DNA of 64,000 nucleotides from Coccinella septempunctata (Eukaryota > Arthropoda > Insecta > Coleoptera > Coccinellidae), in NCBI RefSeq assembly GCF_907165205.1, contig NC_058192.1:6758001-6822000 (forward strand), given 5' to 3'. A program made the position numbers and the translations under genes. The first letter of the stretch is position 1; every line of letters starts with the position of its first letter. Under the pieces are notes generated by a model. It ran no database searches and had not been told where the DNA came from. It worked only from the letters and a program-made list of their open reading frames with translations. This document shows, one piece after another, positions 27,101-41,439 of this stretch.

Positions 27101-30100
27101 AAAAAATCGAGATTTTCGAAATCGAGTTTTTGTGCTAGGGTGGAAGCCTAGGCAACGCTGATTATATAATCGGAAATCCCAATCGTATCAGACGAATATA
27201 ACAGGAGATATCGCAGATTGAAAAATTGCAATTTTTGAAAAATGCCATTTTCAAGATGAAAATCTAAACGAAGGGAGATAGGCTTTCGAAATTGCTCGCA
27301 ATGGATGGAGCGTGTTCGAAAACCTATATTTCCATACCAAAATCTCAAATATCTGGCACTGTTTCGGAGAAAATAATTTCTTTTGTTTTTCCACTTTTCA
27401 TTTTCGAGTTGACTTCGAACAGCTATCTAGAGTGCAATTCTCTATTGAATCATCAACTGTTTGGTTTCCTAGAATCTTCAAAACAAATATTATGCGCTCC
27501 ATATCCTAGAACAGTAGTAGAATGTCCTGATTTTTAGACAGAGTAGCAAAAATGTGATTTTAGGGGGGTCTAACCCCTTGCTCATTTTTGACCAAAAAAA
27601 TCGAGATTTTCGAAATCGAGTTTTTGTGCTAGGGTGGAAGCCTAGGCAACGCTGATTATATAACCGGAAATCCTAATTGTATCAGACGAATATAACAGGA
27701 GATATCGCAGATTGAAAAATTGCAATTTTTGAAAAATGCCATTTTCAAGATGAAAATCTAAACGAAAGGAGATAGGCTTTCGAAATTGCTCGCAATGGAT
27801 GGAGCGTGTTCGAAAACCTATATTTCCATACCAAAATCTCAAATATCTGGCACTGTTTCGGAGAAAATAATTTCTTTTGTTTTTCCACTTTTCATTTTCG
27901 AGTTGACTTCGAACAGCTATCTAGAGTGCAATTCTCTATTGAATCATCAACTGTTTGGTTTCCTAGAATCTTCAAAACAAATATTATGCGCTCCATATCC
28001 TAGAACAGTAGTAGAATATCCTGATTTTTAGACAGAGTAGCAAAAAGGTGATTTTAGGGGGGTCTAACCCCTTGCTCATTTTTGACCAAAAAAATCGAGA
28101 TTTTCGAAATCGAGTTTTTGTGCTAGGGTGGAAGCCTAGGCAACGCTGATTATATAACCGGAAATCCCAATGGTATCAGACGAATATAACAGGAGATATC
28201 GCAGATTGAAAAATTGTAATTTTTGAAAAATGCCATTTTCAAGATGAAAATCTAAACGAAAGGAGATAGGCTTTCGAAATTGCTCGCAATGGATGGAGCG
28301 TGTTCGAAAACCTATATTTCCATACCAAAATCTCAAATATCTGGCACTGTTTCGGAGAAAATAATTTCTTTTGTTTTTCCACTTTTCATTTTCGAGTTGA
28401 CTTCGAACAGCTATCTAGAGTGCAATTCCCTATTGAATCATCAACTGTTTGGTTTCCTAGAATCTTCAAAACAAATATTATGCGCTTCATATCCTAGAAC
28501 AGTAGTAGAATATCCTGATTTTTAGACAGAGTAGCAAAAAGGTGATTTTAGGGGGGTCTAACCCCTTGCTCATTTTTGAACAAAAAAATCGAGATTTTCG
28601 AAATCGAGTTTTTGTGCTAGGGTGGAAGCCTAGGCAACGCTGATTATATAATCGGAAATCCCAATCGTATCAGACGAATATAACAGGAGATATCGCAGAT
28701 TGAAAAATTGCAATTTTTGAAAAATGCCATTTTCAAGATGAAAATCTAAACGAAGCGAAATGGGCTTTCGAAATTGCTCGCAATGGATGGAGCGTGTTCG
28801 AAAACCTATATTTCCATACCAAAATCTCAAATATCTGGCACTGTTTCGGAGAAAATAATTTCATTTGTTTTTCCACTTTTCATTTTCGAGTTGACTTCGA
28901 GCAGCTCTCTAGAGTGTAATTCTCTATCGAATCATCAACTATTTGGTTTCCTAGAATCTTCAAAACAAATATTATGCGCTCCATATCCTAGAACAGTAGT
29001 AGAATATCCTGATTTTCAGACAGAGTAGCAAAAAGATGATTTTAGGGGGGTCTAACCCCTTGCTCATTTTTGACCAAAAAAATCGAGATTTTCGAAATCG
29101 AGTTTTTGTGCTAGGGTGGAAGCCTAGGCAACGCTGATTATATAATCGGAAATCCCAATCGTATCAGACGAATATAACAGGAGATATCGCAGATTGAAAA
29201 ATTGCAATTTTTGAAAAATGCCATTTTCAAGATGAGAATCTAAACGAAGGGAGATAGGCTTTCGAAATTGCTCGCAATGGATGGAGCGTGTTCGAAAACC
29301 TATATTTCCATACCAAAATCTCAAATATCTGGCACTGTTTCGGAGAAAATAATTTCTTTTGTTTTTCCACTTTTCATTTTCGAGTTGACTTCGAACAGCT
29401 ATCTAGAGTGCAATTCTCTATTGAATCATCAACTGTTTGGTTTCCTAGAATCTTCAAAACAAATATTATGCGCTCCATATCCTAGAACAGTAGTAGAATA
29501 TCCTGATTTTTAGACAGAGTAGCAAAAAGGTGATTTTAGGGGGGTCTAACCCCTTGCTCATTTTTGAACCAAAAAATCGAGATTTTCGAAATCGAGTTTT
29601 TGTGCTAGGGTGGAAGCCTAGGCAACGCTGATTATATAATCGGAAATCCCAATCGTATCAGACGAATATAACAGGAGATATCGCAGATTGAAAAATTGCA
29701 ATTTTTGAAAAATGCCATTTTCAAGATGAAAATCTAAACGAAGCGAGATAGGCTTTCGAAATTGCTCGCAATGGATGGAGCGTGTTCGAAAACCTATATT
29801 TCCATACCAAAATCTCAAATATCTGGCACTGTTTCGGAGAAAATAATTTCATTTGTTTTTCCACTTTTCATTTTCGAGTTGACTTCGAGCAGCTCTCTAG
29901 AGTGCAATTCTCTATCGAATCATCAACTGTTTGGTTTCCTAGAATCTTCAAAACAAATATTATGCGCTCCATATCCTAGAACAGTAGTAGAATATCCTGA
30001 TTTTTAGACAGAGTAGCAAAAAGGTGATTTTAGGGGGGTCTAACCCCTTGCTCATTTTTGAACCAAAAAATCGAGATTTTCGAAATCGAGTTTTTGTGCT

Positions 30101-33100
30101 AGGGTGGAAGCCTAGGCAACGCTGATTATATAATCGGAAATCCCAATCGTATCAGACGAATATAACAGGAGATATCGCAGATTGAAAAATTGCAATTTTT
30201 GAAAAATGCCATTTTCAAGATGAAAATCTAAACATAGGGAGATAGGCTTTCGAAATTGCTCGCAATGGATGGAGCGTGTTCGAAAACCTATATTTCCATA
30301 CCAAAATCCCAAATATCTGGCACTGTTTCGGAGAAAATAATTTCTTTTGTTTTTCCACTTTTCATTTTCGAGTTGACTTCGAACAGCTCTCTAGAGTGCA
30401 ATTCTCTATTGAATCATCAACTGTTTGGTTTCCTAGAATCTTCAAAACAAATATTATGCGCTCCATATCCTAGAACAGTAGTAGAATGTCCTGATTTTTA
30501 GACAGAGTAGCAAAAATGTGATTTTAGGGGGGTCTAACCCCTTGCTCATTTTTGACCAAAAAAATCGAGATTTTCGAAATCGAGTTTTTGTGCTAGGGTG
30601 GAAGCCTAGGCAACGCTGATTATATAACCGGAAATCCCAATGGTATCAGACGAATATAACAGGAGATATCGCAGATTGAAAAATTGTAATTTTTGAAAAA
30701 TGCCATTTTCAAGATGAAAATCTAAACGAAAGGAGATAGGCTTTCGAAATTGCTCGCAATGGATGGAGCGTGTTCGAAAACCTATATTTCCATACCAAAA
30801 TCTCAAATATCTGGCACTGTTTCGGAGAAAATAATTTCTTTTGTTTTTCCACTTTTCATTTTCGAGTTGACTTCGAACAGCTATCTAGAGTGCAATTCCC
30901 TATTGAATCATCAACTGTTTGGTTTCCTAGAATCTTCAAAACAAATATTATGCGCTTCATATCCTAGAACAGTAGTAGAATATCCTGATTTTTAGACAGA
31001 GTAGCAAAAAGGTGATTTTAGGGGGGTCTAACCCCTTGCTCATTTTTGAACAAAAAAATCGAGATTTTCGAAATCGAGTTTTTGTGCTAGGGTGGAAGCC
31101 TAGGCAACGCTGATTATATAATCGGAAATCCCAATCGTATCAGACGAATATAACAGGAGATATCGCAGATTGAAAAATTGCAATTTTTGAAAAATGCCAT
31201 TTTCAAGATGAAAATCTAAACGAAGGGAGATAGGCTTTCGAAATTGCTCGCAATGGATGGAGCGTGTTCGAAAACCTATATTTCCATACCAAAATCTCAA
31301 ATATCTGGCACTGTTTCGGAGAAAATAATTTCATTTGTTTTTCCACTTTTCATTTTCGAGTTGAATTCGAGCAGCTCTCTAGAGTGCAATTCTCTATTGA
31401 ATCATCAACTGTTTGGTTTCCTAGAATCTTCAAAACAAATATTATGCGCTCCATATCCTAGAACAGTAGTAGAATATCCTGATTTTTAGACAGAGTAGCA
31501 AAAAGGTGATTTTAGGGGGGTCTAACCCCTTGCTCATTTTTGACCAAAAAAATAGAGATTTTCGAAATCGAGTTTTTGTGCTAGGGTGGAAGCCTAGGCA
31601 ACCCTGATTATATAATCGGAAATCCCAATCGTATCAGACGAATATAACAGGAGATATCGCAGATTGAAAAATTGCAATTTTTGAAAAATTCCAATTTCAA
31701 GATGAAAATCTAAACGAAGGGAGATAGGCTTTCGAAATTGCTCGCAATGGATGGAGCGTGTTCGAAAACCTATATTTCCGTACCAAAATCTCAAATATCT
31801 GGCACTGTTTCGGAGAAAATAATTTCTTTTGTTTTTCCACTTTTCATTTTCGAGTTGACTTCGAACAGCTATCTAGAGTGCAATCCTCTATTGAATCATC
31901 AACTGTTTGGTTTCCTAGAATCTTCAAAACAAATATTATGCGCTCCATATCCTAGAACAGTAGTAGAATATCCTGATTTTTAGACAGAGTAGCAAAAAGG
32001 TGATTTTAGGGGGGTCTAACCCCTTGCTCATTTTTGACCAAAAAAATCGAGATTTTCGACATCGAGTTTTTGTGCTAGGGTGGAAGCCTAGGCAACGCTG
32101 ATTATATAATCGGAAATCCCAATCGTATCAGACGAATATAACAGGAGATATCGCAGATTGAAAAATTGCAATTTTTGAAAAATGCCATTTTCAAGATGAA
32201 AATCTAAACGAAGGGAGATAGGCTTTCGAAATTGCTCGCAATGGATGGAGAGTGTTCGAAAACCTATATTTCCATACCAAAATCTCAAATATCTGGCACT
32301 GTTTCGGAGAAAATAATTTCTTTTGTTTTTCCACTTTTCATTTTCGAGTTGACTTCGAACAGCTATCTAGAGTGCAATTAATTCTCTATTGAATCATCAA
32401 CTGTTTGGTTTCCTAGAATCTTCAAAACAAATATTATGCGCTCCATATCCTAGAACAGTAGTAGAATGTCCTGATTTTTAGACAGAGTAGCAAAAATGTG
32501 ATTTTAGGGGGGTCTAACCCCTTGCTCATTTTTGACCAAAAAAATCGAGATTTTCGAAATCGAGTTTTTGTGCTAGGGTGGAAGCCTAGGCAACGCTGAT
32601 TATATAACCGGAAATCCTAATTGTATCAGACGAATATAACAGGAGATATCGCAGATTGAAAAATTGCAATTTTTGAAAAATGCCATTTTCAAGATGAAAA
32701 TCTAAACGAAAGGAGATAGGCTTTCGAAATTGCTCGCAATGGATGGAGCGTGTTCGAAAACCTATATTTCCATACCAAAATCTCAAATATCTGGCACTGT
32801 TTCGGAGAAAATAATTTCTTTTGTTTTTCCACTTTTCATTTTCGAGTTGACTTCGAACAGCTATCTAGAGTGCAATTCTCTATTGAATCATCAACTGTTT
32901 GGTTTCCTAGAATCTTCAAAACAAATATTATGCGCTCCATATCCTAGAACAGTAGTAGAATATCCTGATTTTTAGACAGAGTAGCAAAAAGGTGATTTTA
33001 GGGGGGTCTAACCCCTTGCTCATTTTTGACCAAAAAAATCGAGATTTTCGAAATCGAGTTTTTGTGCTAGGGTGGAAGCCTAGGCAACGCTGATTATATA

Positions 33101-35044
33101 ACCGGAAATCCCAATGGTATCAGACGAATATAACAGGAGATATCGCAGATTGAAAAATTGTAATTTTTGAAAAATGCCATTTTCAAGATGAAAATCTAAA
33201 CGAAAGGAGATAGGCTTTCGAAATTGCTCGCAATGGATGGAGCGTGTTCGAAAACCTATATTTCCATACCAAAATCTCAAATATCTGGCACTGTTTCGGA
33301 GAAAATAATTTCTTTTGTTTTTCCACTTTTCATTTTCGAGTTGACTTCGAACAGCTATCTAGAGTGCAATTCCCTATTGAATCATCAACTGTTTGGTTTC
33401 CTAGAATCTTCAAAACAAATATTATGCGCTTCATATCCCAGAACAGTAGTAGAATATCCTGATTTTTAGACAGAGTAGCAAAAAGGTGATTTTAGGGGGG
33501 TCTAACCCCTTACTCATTTTTGAACAAAAAAATCGAGATTTTCGAAATCGAGTTTTTGTGCTAGGGTGGAAGCCTAGGCAACGCTGATTATATAATCGGA
33601 AATCCCAATCGTATCAGACGAATATAACAGGAGATATCGCAGATTGAAAAATTGCAATTTTTGAAAAATGCCATTTTCAAGATGAAAATCTAAACGAAGC
33701 GAAATGGGCTTTCGAAATTGCTCGCAATGGATGGAGCGTGTTCGAAAACCTATATTTCCATACCAAAATCTCAAATATCTGGCACTGTTTCGGAGAAAAT
33801 AATTTCATTTGTTTTTCCACTTTTCATTTTCGAGTTGACTTCGAGCAGCTCTCTAGAGTGCAATTCTCTATCGAATCATCAACTATTTGGTTTCCTAGAA
33901 TCTTCAAAACAAATATTATGCGCTCCATATCCTAGAACAGTAGTAGAATATCCTGATTTTCAGACAGAGTAGCAAAAAGATGATTTTAGGGGGGTCTAAC
34001 CCCTTGCTCATTTTTGACCAAAAAAATCGAGATTTTCGAAATCGAGTTTTTGTGCTAGGGTGGAAGCCTAGGCAACGCTGATTATATAATCGGAAATTCC
34101 AATCGTATCAGACGAATATAACAGGAGATATCGCAGATTGAAAAATTGCAATTTTTGAAAAATGCCATTTTCAAGATGAGAATCTAAACGAAGGGAGATA
34201 GGCTTTCGAAATTGCTCGCAATGGATGGAGCGTGTTCGAAAACCTATATTTCCATACCAAAATCTCAAATATCTGGCACTGTTTCGGAGAAAATAATTTC
34301 TTTTGTTTTTCCACTTTTCATTTTCGAGTTGACTTCGAACAGCTATCTAGAGTGCAATTCTCTATTGAATCATCAACTGTTTGGTTTCCTAGAATCTTCA
34401 AAACAAATATTATGCGCTCCATATCCTAGAACAGTAGTAGAATATCCTGATTTTTAGACAGAGTAGCAAAAAGGTGATTTTAGGGGGGTCTAACCCCTTG
34501 CTCATTTTTGAACCAAAAAATCGAGATTTTCGAAATCGAGTTTTTGTGCTAGGGTGGAAGCCTAGGCAACGCTGATTATATAATCGGAAATCCCAATCGT
34601 ATCAGACGAATATAACAGGAGATATCGCAGATTGAAAAATTGCAATTTTTGAAAAATGCCATTTTCAAGATGAAAATCTAAACGAAGCGAGATAGGCTTT
34701 CGAAATTGCTCGCAATGGATGGAGCGTGTTCGAAAACCTATATTTCCATACCAAAATCTCAAATATCTGGCACTGTTTCGAAGAAAATAATTTCATTTGT
34801 TTTTCCACTTTTCATTTTCGAGTTGACTTCGAGCAGCTCTCTAGAGTGCAATTCTCTATCGAATCATCAACTGTTTGGTTTCCTAGAATCTTCAAAACAA
34901 ATATTATGCGCTCCATATCCTAGAACAGTAGTAGAATATCCTGATTTTTAGACAGAGTAGCAAAAAGGTGATTTTAGGGGGGTCTAACCCCTTGCTCATT
35001 TTTGACCAAAAAAATCGAGATTTTCGAAATCGAGTTTTTGTGCT
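24173..35044 (+). repeat. Large nested duplication with blocks of four and six units
   Basis: Units 24173-26148 (marks AAACATAGGG with CAAAATCCC, then TTCCC/GCTTCAT, GTTGAATTCGAG, CAACCCTG) recur at 30101-32076, an offset of 12 units. Units 27137-30100 (marks GCAAAAATGTG, AATCCTAATTG, TTCCC/GCTTCAT, GCGAAATGGGC, AGATGAGAATC) recur at 32077-35044, an offset of 10 units plus 4 bp. The layout is X, two units, Y, X, Y. Confidence 0.8.
32077..32574 (+). repeat. Monomer with a private 4-bp insertion
   Basis: This is the only 498-bp unit. GTGCAATTAATTCTC replaces GTGCAATTCTC, a duplication of AATT near 32379. The insertion breaks the forward open frame present in other units. Its left neighbour ends with GACATCGAG in place of GAAATCGAG. 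Confidence 0.85.
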
Positions 35045-36032
35045 AGGGTGGAAGCCTAGGCAACGCTGATTATATAATCGGAAATCCCAATCGTATCAGA
35101 CGAATATAACAGGAGATATCGCAGATTGAAAAATTGCAATTTTTGAAAAATTCCATTTTCAAGATGAAAATCTAAACGAAGGGAGATAGGCTTTCGAAAT
35201 TGCTCGCAATGGATGGAGCGTGTTCGAAAACCTATATTTCCATACCAAAATCTCAAATATCTGGCACTGTTTCGGAGAAAATAATTTCTTTTGTTTTTCC
35301 ACTTTTCATTTTCGAGTTGACTTCGAACAGCTATCTAGAGTGCAATTCTCTATTGAATCATCATCTGTTTGGTTTCCTAGAATCTTCAAAACAAATATTA
35401 TGCGCTCCATATCCTAGAACAGTAGTAGAATATCCTGATTTTTAGACAGAGTAGCAAAAAGGTGATTTTAGGGGGGTCTAACCCCTTGCTCATTTTTGAA
35501 CAAAAAAATCGAGATTTTCGAAATCGAGTTTTTGTGCTAGGGTGGAAGCCTAGGCAACGCTGATTATATAATCGGAAATCCCAATCGTATCAGACGAATA
35601 TAACAGGAGATATCGCAGATTGAAAAATTGCAATTTTTGAAAAATGCCATTTTCAAGATGAAAATCTAAACGAAGGGAGATAGGCTTTCGAAATTGCTCG
35701 CAATGGATGGAGCGTGTTCGAAAACCTATATTTCCATACCAAAATCTCAAATATCTGGCACTGTTTCGGAGAAAATAATTTCATTTGTTTTTCCACTTTT
35801 CATTTTCGAGTTGACTTCGAGCAGCTCTCTAGAGTGCAATTCTCTATCGAATCATCAACTGTTTGGTTTCCTAGAATCTTCAAAACAAATATTATGCGCT
35901 CCATATCCTAGAACAGTAGTAGAATATCCTGATTTTTAGACAGAGTAGCAAAAAGGTGATTTTAGGGGGGTCTAACCCCTTGCTCATTTTTGACCAAAAA
36001 AATCGAGATTTTCGAAATCGAGTTTTTGTGCT

Positions 36033-37505
36033 AGGGTGGAAGCCTAGGCAACGCTGATTATATAATCGGAAATCCCAATCGTATCAGACGAATATAACAG
36101 GAGATATCGCAGATTGAAAAATTGCAATTTTTGAAAAATTCCATTTTCAAGATGAAAATCTAAACGAAGGGAGATAGGCTTTCGAAATTGCTCGCAATGG
36201 ATGGAGCGTGTTCGAAAACCTATATTTCCATACCAAAATCTCAAATATCTGGCACTGTTTCGGAGAAAATAATTTCTTTTGTTTTTCCACTTTTCATTTT
36301 CGAGTTGACTTCGAACAGCTCTCTAGAATGCAATTCTCTATTGAATCATCAACTGTTTGGTTTCTTCAAAACAAATATTATGCGCTCCATATCCTAGAAC
36401 AGTAGTAGAATGTCCTGATTTTTAGACAGAGTAGCAAAAAGGTGATTTTAGGGGGGCTAACCCCTTGCTCATTTTTGACCAGAAAAATCGAGATTTTCGA
36501 AATCGAGTTTTTGTGCTAGGGTGGAAGCCTAGGCAACGCTGATTATATAACCGGAAATCCCAATTGTATCAGACGAATATAACAGGAAATATCGCAGATT
36601 GAAAAATTGCAATTTTTGAAAAATGCCATTTTCAAGATGAAAATCTAAACGAAGCGAGATAGGCTTTCGAAATTGCTCGCAATGGATGGAGCGTGTTCGA
36701 AAACCTTAATTTCCATACCAAAATCTCAAATATGTGGCACTGTTTCGGAGAAAATAATTTCATTTGTTTTTCCACTTTTCATTTTCGAGTTGACTTCGAG
36801 CAGCTCTCTAGAGTGCAATTCTCTATTGAATCATCAACTGTTTGGTTTCCTAGAATCTTCAAAACAAATATTATGCGCTCCATATCCTAGAACAGTAGTA
36901 GAATGTCCTGATTTTTAGACAGAGTAGCAAAAAGGTGATTTTAGGGGGGTCTTACCCCTTGCTCATTTTTGACCAAAAAAATCGAGATTTTCGAAATCGA
37001 GTTTTTGTGCTAGGGTGGAAGCCTAGGCAACGCTGATTATATAACCGGAAATCCCAATTGTATCAGACGAATATAACAGGAGATATCGCAGATTGAAAAA
37101 TTGCAATTTTTGAAAAATGCCATTTTCAAGATGAAAATCTAAACGAAAGGAGATAGGCTTTCGAAATTGCTCGCAATGGATGGAGCGTGTTCGAAAACCT
37201 ATATTTCCATACCAAAATCTCAAATATCTGGCACTGTTTCGGAGAAAATAATTTCTTTTGTTTTTCCACTTTTCATTTTCGAGTTGACTTCGAACAGCTA
37301 TCTAGAGTGCAATTCCCTATTGAATCATCAACTGTTTGGTTTCCTAGAATCTTCAAAACAAATATTATGCGCTCCATATCCTAGAACAGTAGTAGAATAT
37401 CCTGATTTTTAGACAGAGTAGCAAAAAGGTGATTTTAGGGGGGTCTAACCCCTTGCTCATTTTTGACCAAAAAAATCGAGATTTTCGAAATCGAGTTTTT
37501 GTGCT
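36033..37505 (+). repeat. 1473-bp trimer, first copy
   Basis: The trimer is a deletion unit (GGTTTCTTCAAAAC, GACCAGAAAA, GGGGGGCTAACC), then a unit with ATATGTGGCAC, then a unit with TTCCCTATTG but the ordinary GCGCTCCATATCC. Each trimer is exactly 1473 bp. Two more copies follow at 38494-39966 and 39967-41439. This first copy has CCTTAATTTCC where the others have CCTAAATTTCC. Confidence 0.85.
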
Positions 37506-38493
37506 AGGGAGGAAGCCTAGGCAACGCTGATTATATAACCGGAAATCCCAATTGTATCAGACGAATATAACAGGAGATATAGCAGATTGAAAAATTGCAA
37601 TTTTTGAAAAATGCCATTTTCAAGATTAAAATCTAAACGAAAGGAGATAGGCTTTTGAAATTGCTCGCAATGGATGGAGCGTGTTCGAAAACCTATATTT
37701 CCATACCAAAATCTCAAATATCTGGCACTGTTTCGGAGAAAATAATTTCTTTTCTTTTTCCACTTTTCATTTTCGAGTTGACTTCGAACAGCTATCTAGA
37801 GTGCAATTCTCTATTGAATCATCAACTGTTTGGTTTCCTAGAATCTTCAAAACAAATATTATGCGCTCCATATCCTAGAACAGTAGTAGAATATCCTGAT
37901 TTTTAGACAGAGTAGCAAAAAGGTGATTTTAGGGGGGCCTAACCCCTTGCTCATTTTTGACCAAAAAAATCGAGATTTTCGAAATCGAGTTTTTGTGCTA
38001 GGGTGGAAGCCTAGGCAACGCTGATTATATAATCGGAAATCCCAATCGTATCAGACGAATATAACAGGAGATATCGCAGATTGAAAAATTGCAATTTTTG
38101 AAAAATGCCATTTTCAAGATGAAAATCTAAACGAAGGGAGATAGGCTTTCGAAATTGCTCGCAATGGATGGAGCGTGTTCGAAAACCTATATTTCCATAC
38201 CAAAATCTCAAATATCTGGCACTGTTTCGGAGAAAATAATTTCTTTTGTTTTTCCACTTTTCATTTTCGAGTTGACTTCGAACAGCTCTCTAGAGTGCAA
38301 TTCTCTATTGAATCATCAACTGTTTGGTTTCCTAGAATCTTCAAAACAAATATTATGCGCTCCATATCCTAGAACATTAGTAGAATGTCCTGATTTTTAG
38401 ACAGAGTAGCAAAAAGGTGATTTTAGGGGGGTCTAACCCCTTGCTCATTTTTGACCAAAAAAATCGAGATTTTCGAAATCGAGTTTTTGTGCT

Positions 38494-41439
38494 AGGGTGG
38501 AAGCCTAGGCAACGCTGATTATATAACCGGATATCCCAATGGTATCAGACGAATATAACAGGAGATATCGCAGATTGAAAAATTGTAATTTTTGAAAAAT
38601 GCCATTTTCAAGATGAAAATCTAAACGAAGGGAGATAGGCTTTCGAAATTGCTCGCAATGGATGGAGCGTGTTCGAAAACCTATATTTCCATACCAAAAT
38701 CTCAAATATCTGGCACTGTTTCGGAGAAAATAATTTCTTTTGTTTTTCCACTTTTCATTTTCGAGTTGACTTCGAACAGCTCTCTAGAATGCAATTCTCT
38801 ATTGAATCATCAACTGTTTGGTTTCTTCAAAACAAATATTATGCGCTCCATATCCTAGAACAGTAGTAGAATGTCCTGATTTTTAGACAGAGTAGCAAAA
38901 AGGTGATTTTAGGGGGGCTAACCCCTTGCTCATTTTTGACCAGAAAAATCGAGATTTTCGAAATCGAGTTTTTGTGCTAGGGTGGAAGCCTAGGCAACGC
39001 TGATTATATAACCGGAAATCCCAATTGTATCAGACGAATATAACAGGAAATATCGCAGATTGAAAAATTGCAATTTTTGAAAAATGCCATTTTCAAGATG
39101 AAAATCTAAACGAAGCGAGATAGGCTTTCGAAATTGCTCGCAATGGATGGAGCGTGTTCGAAAACCTAAATTTCCATACCAAAATCTCAAATATGTGGCA
39201 CTGTTTCGGAGAAAATAATTTCATTTGTTTTTCCACTTTTCATTTTCGAGTTGACTTCGAGCAGCTCTCTAGAGTGCAATTCTCTATTGAATCATCAACT
39301 GTTTGGTTTCCTAGAATCTTCAAAACAAATATTATGCGCTCCATATCCTAGAACAGTAGTAGAATGTCCTGATTTTTAGACAGAGTAGCAAAAAGGTGAT
39401 TTTAGGGGGGTCTAACCCCTTGCTCATTTTTGACCAAAAAAATCGAGATTTTCGAAATCGAGTTTTTGTGCTAGGGTGGAAGCCTAGGCAACGCTGATTA
39501 TATAACCGGAAATCCCAATTGTATCAGACGAATATAACAGGAGATATCGCAGATTGAAAAATTGCAATTTTTGAAAAATGCCATTTTCAAGATGAAAATC
39601 TAAACGAAAGGAGATAGGCTTTCGAAATTGCTCGCAATGGATGGAGCGTGTTCGAAAACCTATATTTCCATACCAAAATCTCAAATATCTGGCACTGTTT
39701 CGGAGAAAATAATTTCTTTTGTTTTTCCACTTTTCATTTTCGAGTTGACTTCGAACAGCTATCTAGAGTGCAATTCCCTATTGAATCATCAACTGTTTGG
39801 TTTCCTAGAATCTTCAAAACAAATATTATGCGCTCCATATCCTAGAACAGTAGTAGAATATCCTGATTTTTAGACAGAGTAGCAAAAAGGTGATTTTAGG
39901 GGGGTCTAACCCCTTGCTCATTTTTGAACAAAAAAATCGAGATTTTCGACATCGAGTTTTTGTGCTAGGGTGGAAGCCTAGGCAACGCTGATTATATAAT
40001 CGGAAATCCCAATCGTATCAGACGAATATAACAGGAGATATCGCAGATTGAAAAATTGCAATTTTTGAAAAATGCCATTTTCAAGATGAAAATCTAAACG
40101 AAAGGAGATAGGCTTTCGAAATTGCTCGCAATGGATGGAGCGTGTTCGAAAACCTATATTTCCATAATAAAATCTCAAATATCTGGCACTGTTTCGGAGA
40201 AAATAATTTCTTTTGTTTTTCCACTTTTCATTTTCGAGTTGACTTCGAACAGCTCTCTAGAATGCAATTCTCTATTGAATCATCAACTGTTTGGTTTCTT
40301 CAAAACAAATATTATGCGCTCCATATCCTAGAACAGTAGTAGAATGTCCTGATTTTTAGACAGAGTAGCAAAAAGGTGATTTTAGGGGGGCTAACCCCTT
40401 GCTCATTTTTGACCAGAAAAATCGAGATTTTCGAAATCGAGTTTTTGTGCTAGGGTGGAAGCCTAGGCAACGCTGATTATATAACCGGAAATCCCAATTG
40501 TATCAGACGAATATAACAGGAAATATCGCAGATTGAAAAATTGCAATTTTTGAAAAATGCCATTTTCAAGATGAAAATCTAAACGAAGCGAGATAGGCTT
40601 TCGAAATTGCTCGCCATGGATGGAGCGTGTTCGAAAACCTAAATTTCCATACCAAAATCTCAAATATGTGGCACTGTTCCGGAGAAAATAATTTCATTTG
40701 TTTTTCCACTTTTCATTTTCGAGTTGACTTCGAGCAGCTCTCTAGAGTGCAATTCTCTATTGAATCATCAACTGTTTGGTTTCCTAGAATCTTCAAAACA
40801 AATATTATGCGCTCCATATCCTAGAACAGTAGTAGAATGTCCTGATTTTTAGACAGAGTAGCAAAAAGGTGATTTTAGGGGGGTCTAACCCCTTGCTCAT
40901 TTTTGACCAAAAAAATCGAGATTTTCGAAATCGAGTTTTTGTGCTAGGGTGGAAGCCTAGGCAACGCTGATTATATAACCGGAAATCCCAATTGTATCAG
41001 ACGAATATAACAGGAGATATCGCAGATTGAAAAATTGCAATTTTTGAAAAATGCCATTTTCAAGATGAAAATCTAAACGAAAGGAGATAGGCTTTCGAAA
41101 TTGCTCGCAATGGATGGAGCGTGTTCGAAAACCTATATTTCCATACCATAATCTCAAATATCTGGCACTGTTTCGGAGAAAATAATTTCTTTTGTTTTTC
41201 CACTTTTCATTTTCGAGTTGACTTCGAACAGCTATCTAGAGTGCAATTCCCTATTGAATCATCAACTGTTTGGTTTCCTAGAATCTTCAAAACAAATATT
41301 ATGCGCTCCATATCCTAGAACAGTAGTAGAATATCCTGATTTTTAGACAGAGTAGCAAAAATGTGATTTTAGGGGGGTCTAACCCCTTGCTCATTTTTGA
41401 ACAAAAAAATCGAGATTTTCGAAATCGAGTTTTTATGCT
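38494..41439 (+). repeat. 1473-bp trimer, two direct tandem copies
   Basis: Both copies have deletion unit, ATATGTGG unit and TTCCC unit in that order. The first copy's leading unit begins with the CCGGATATCCC/GTAATTTTT form of another subfamily, so it is itself a recombinant. The second copy's last unit has CCATACCATAATC. Confidence 0.85.
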
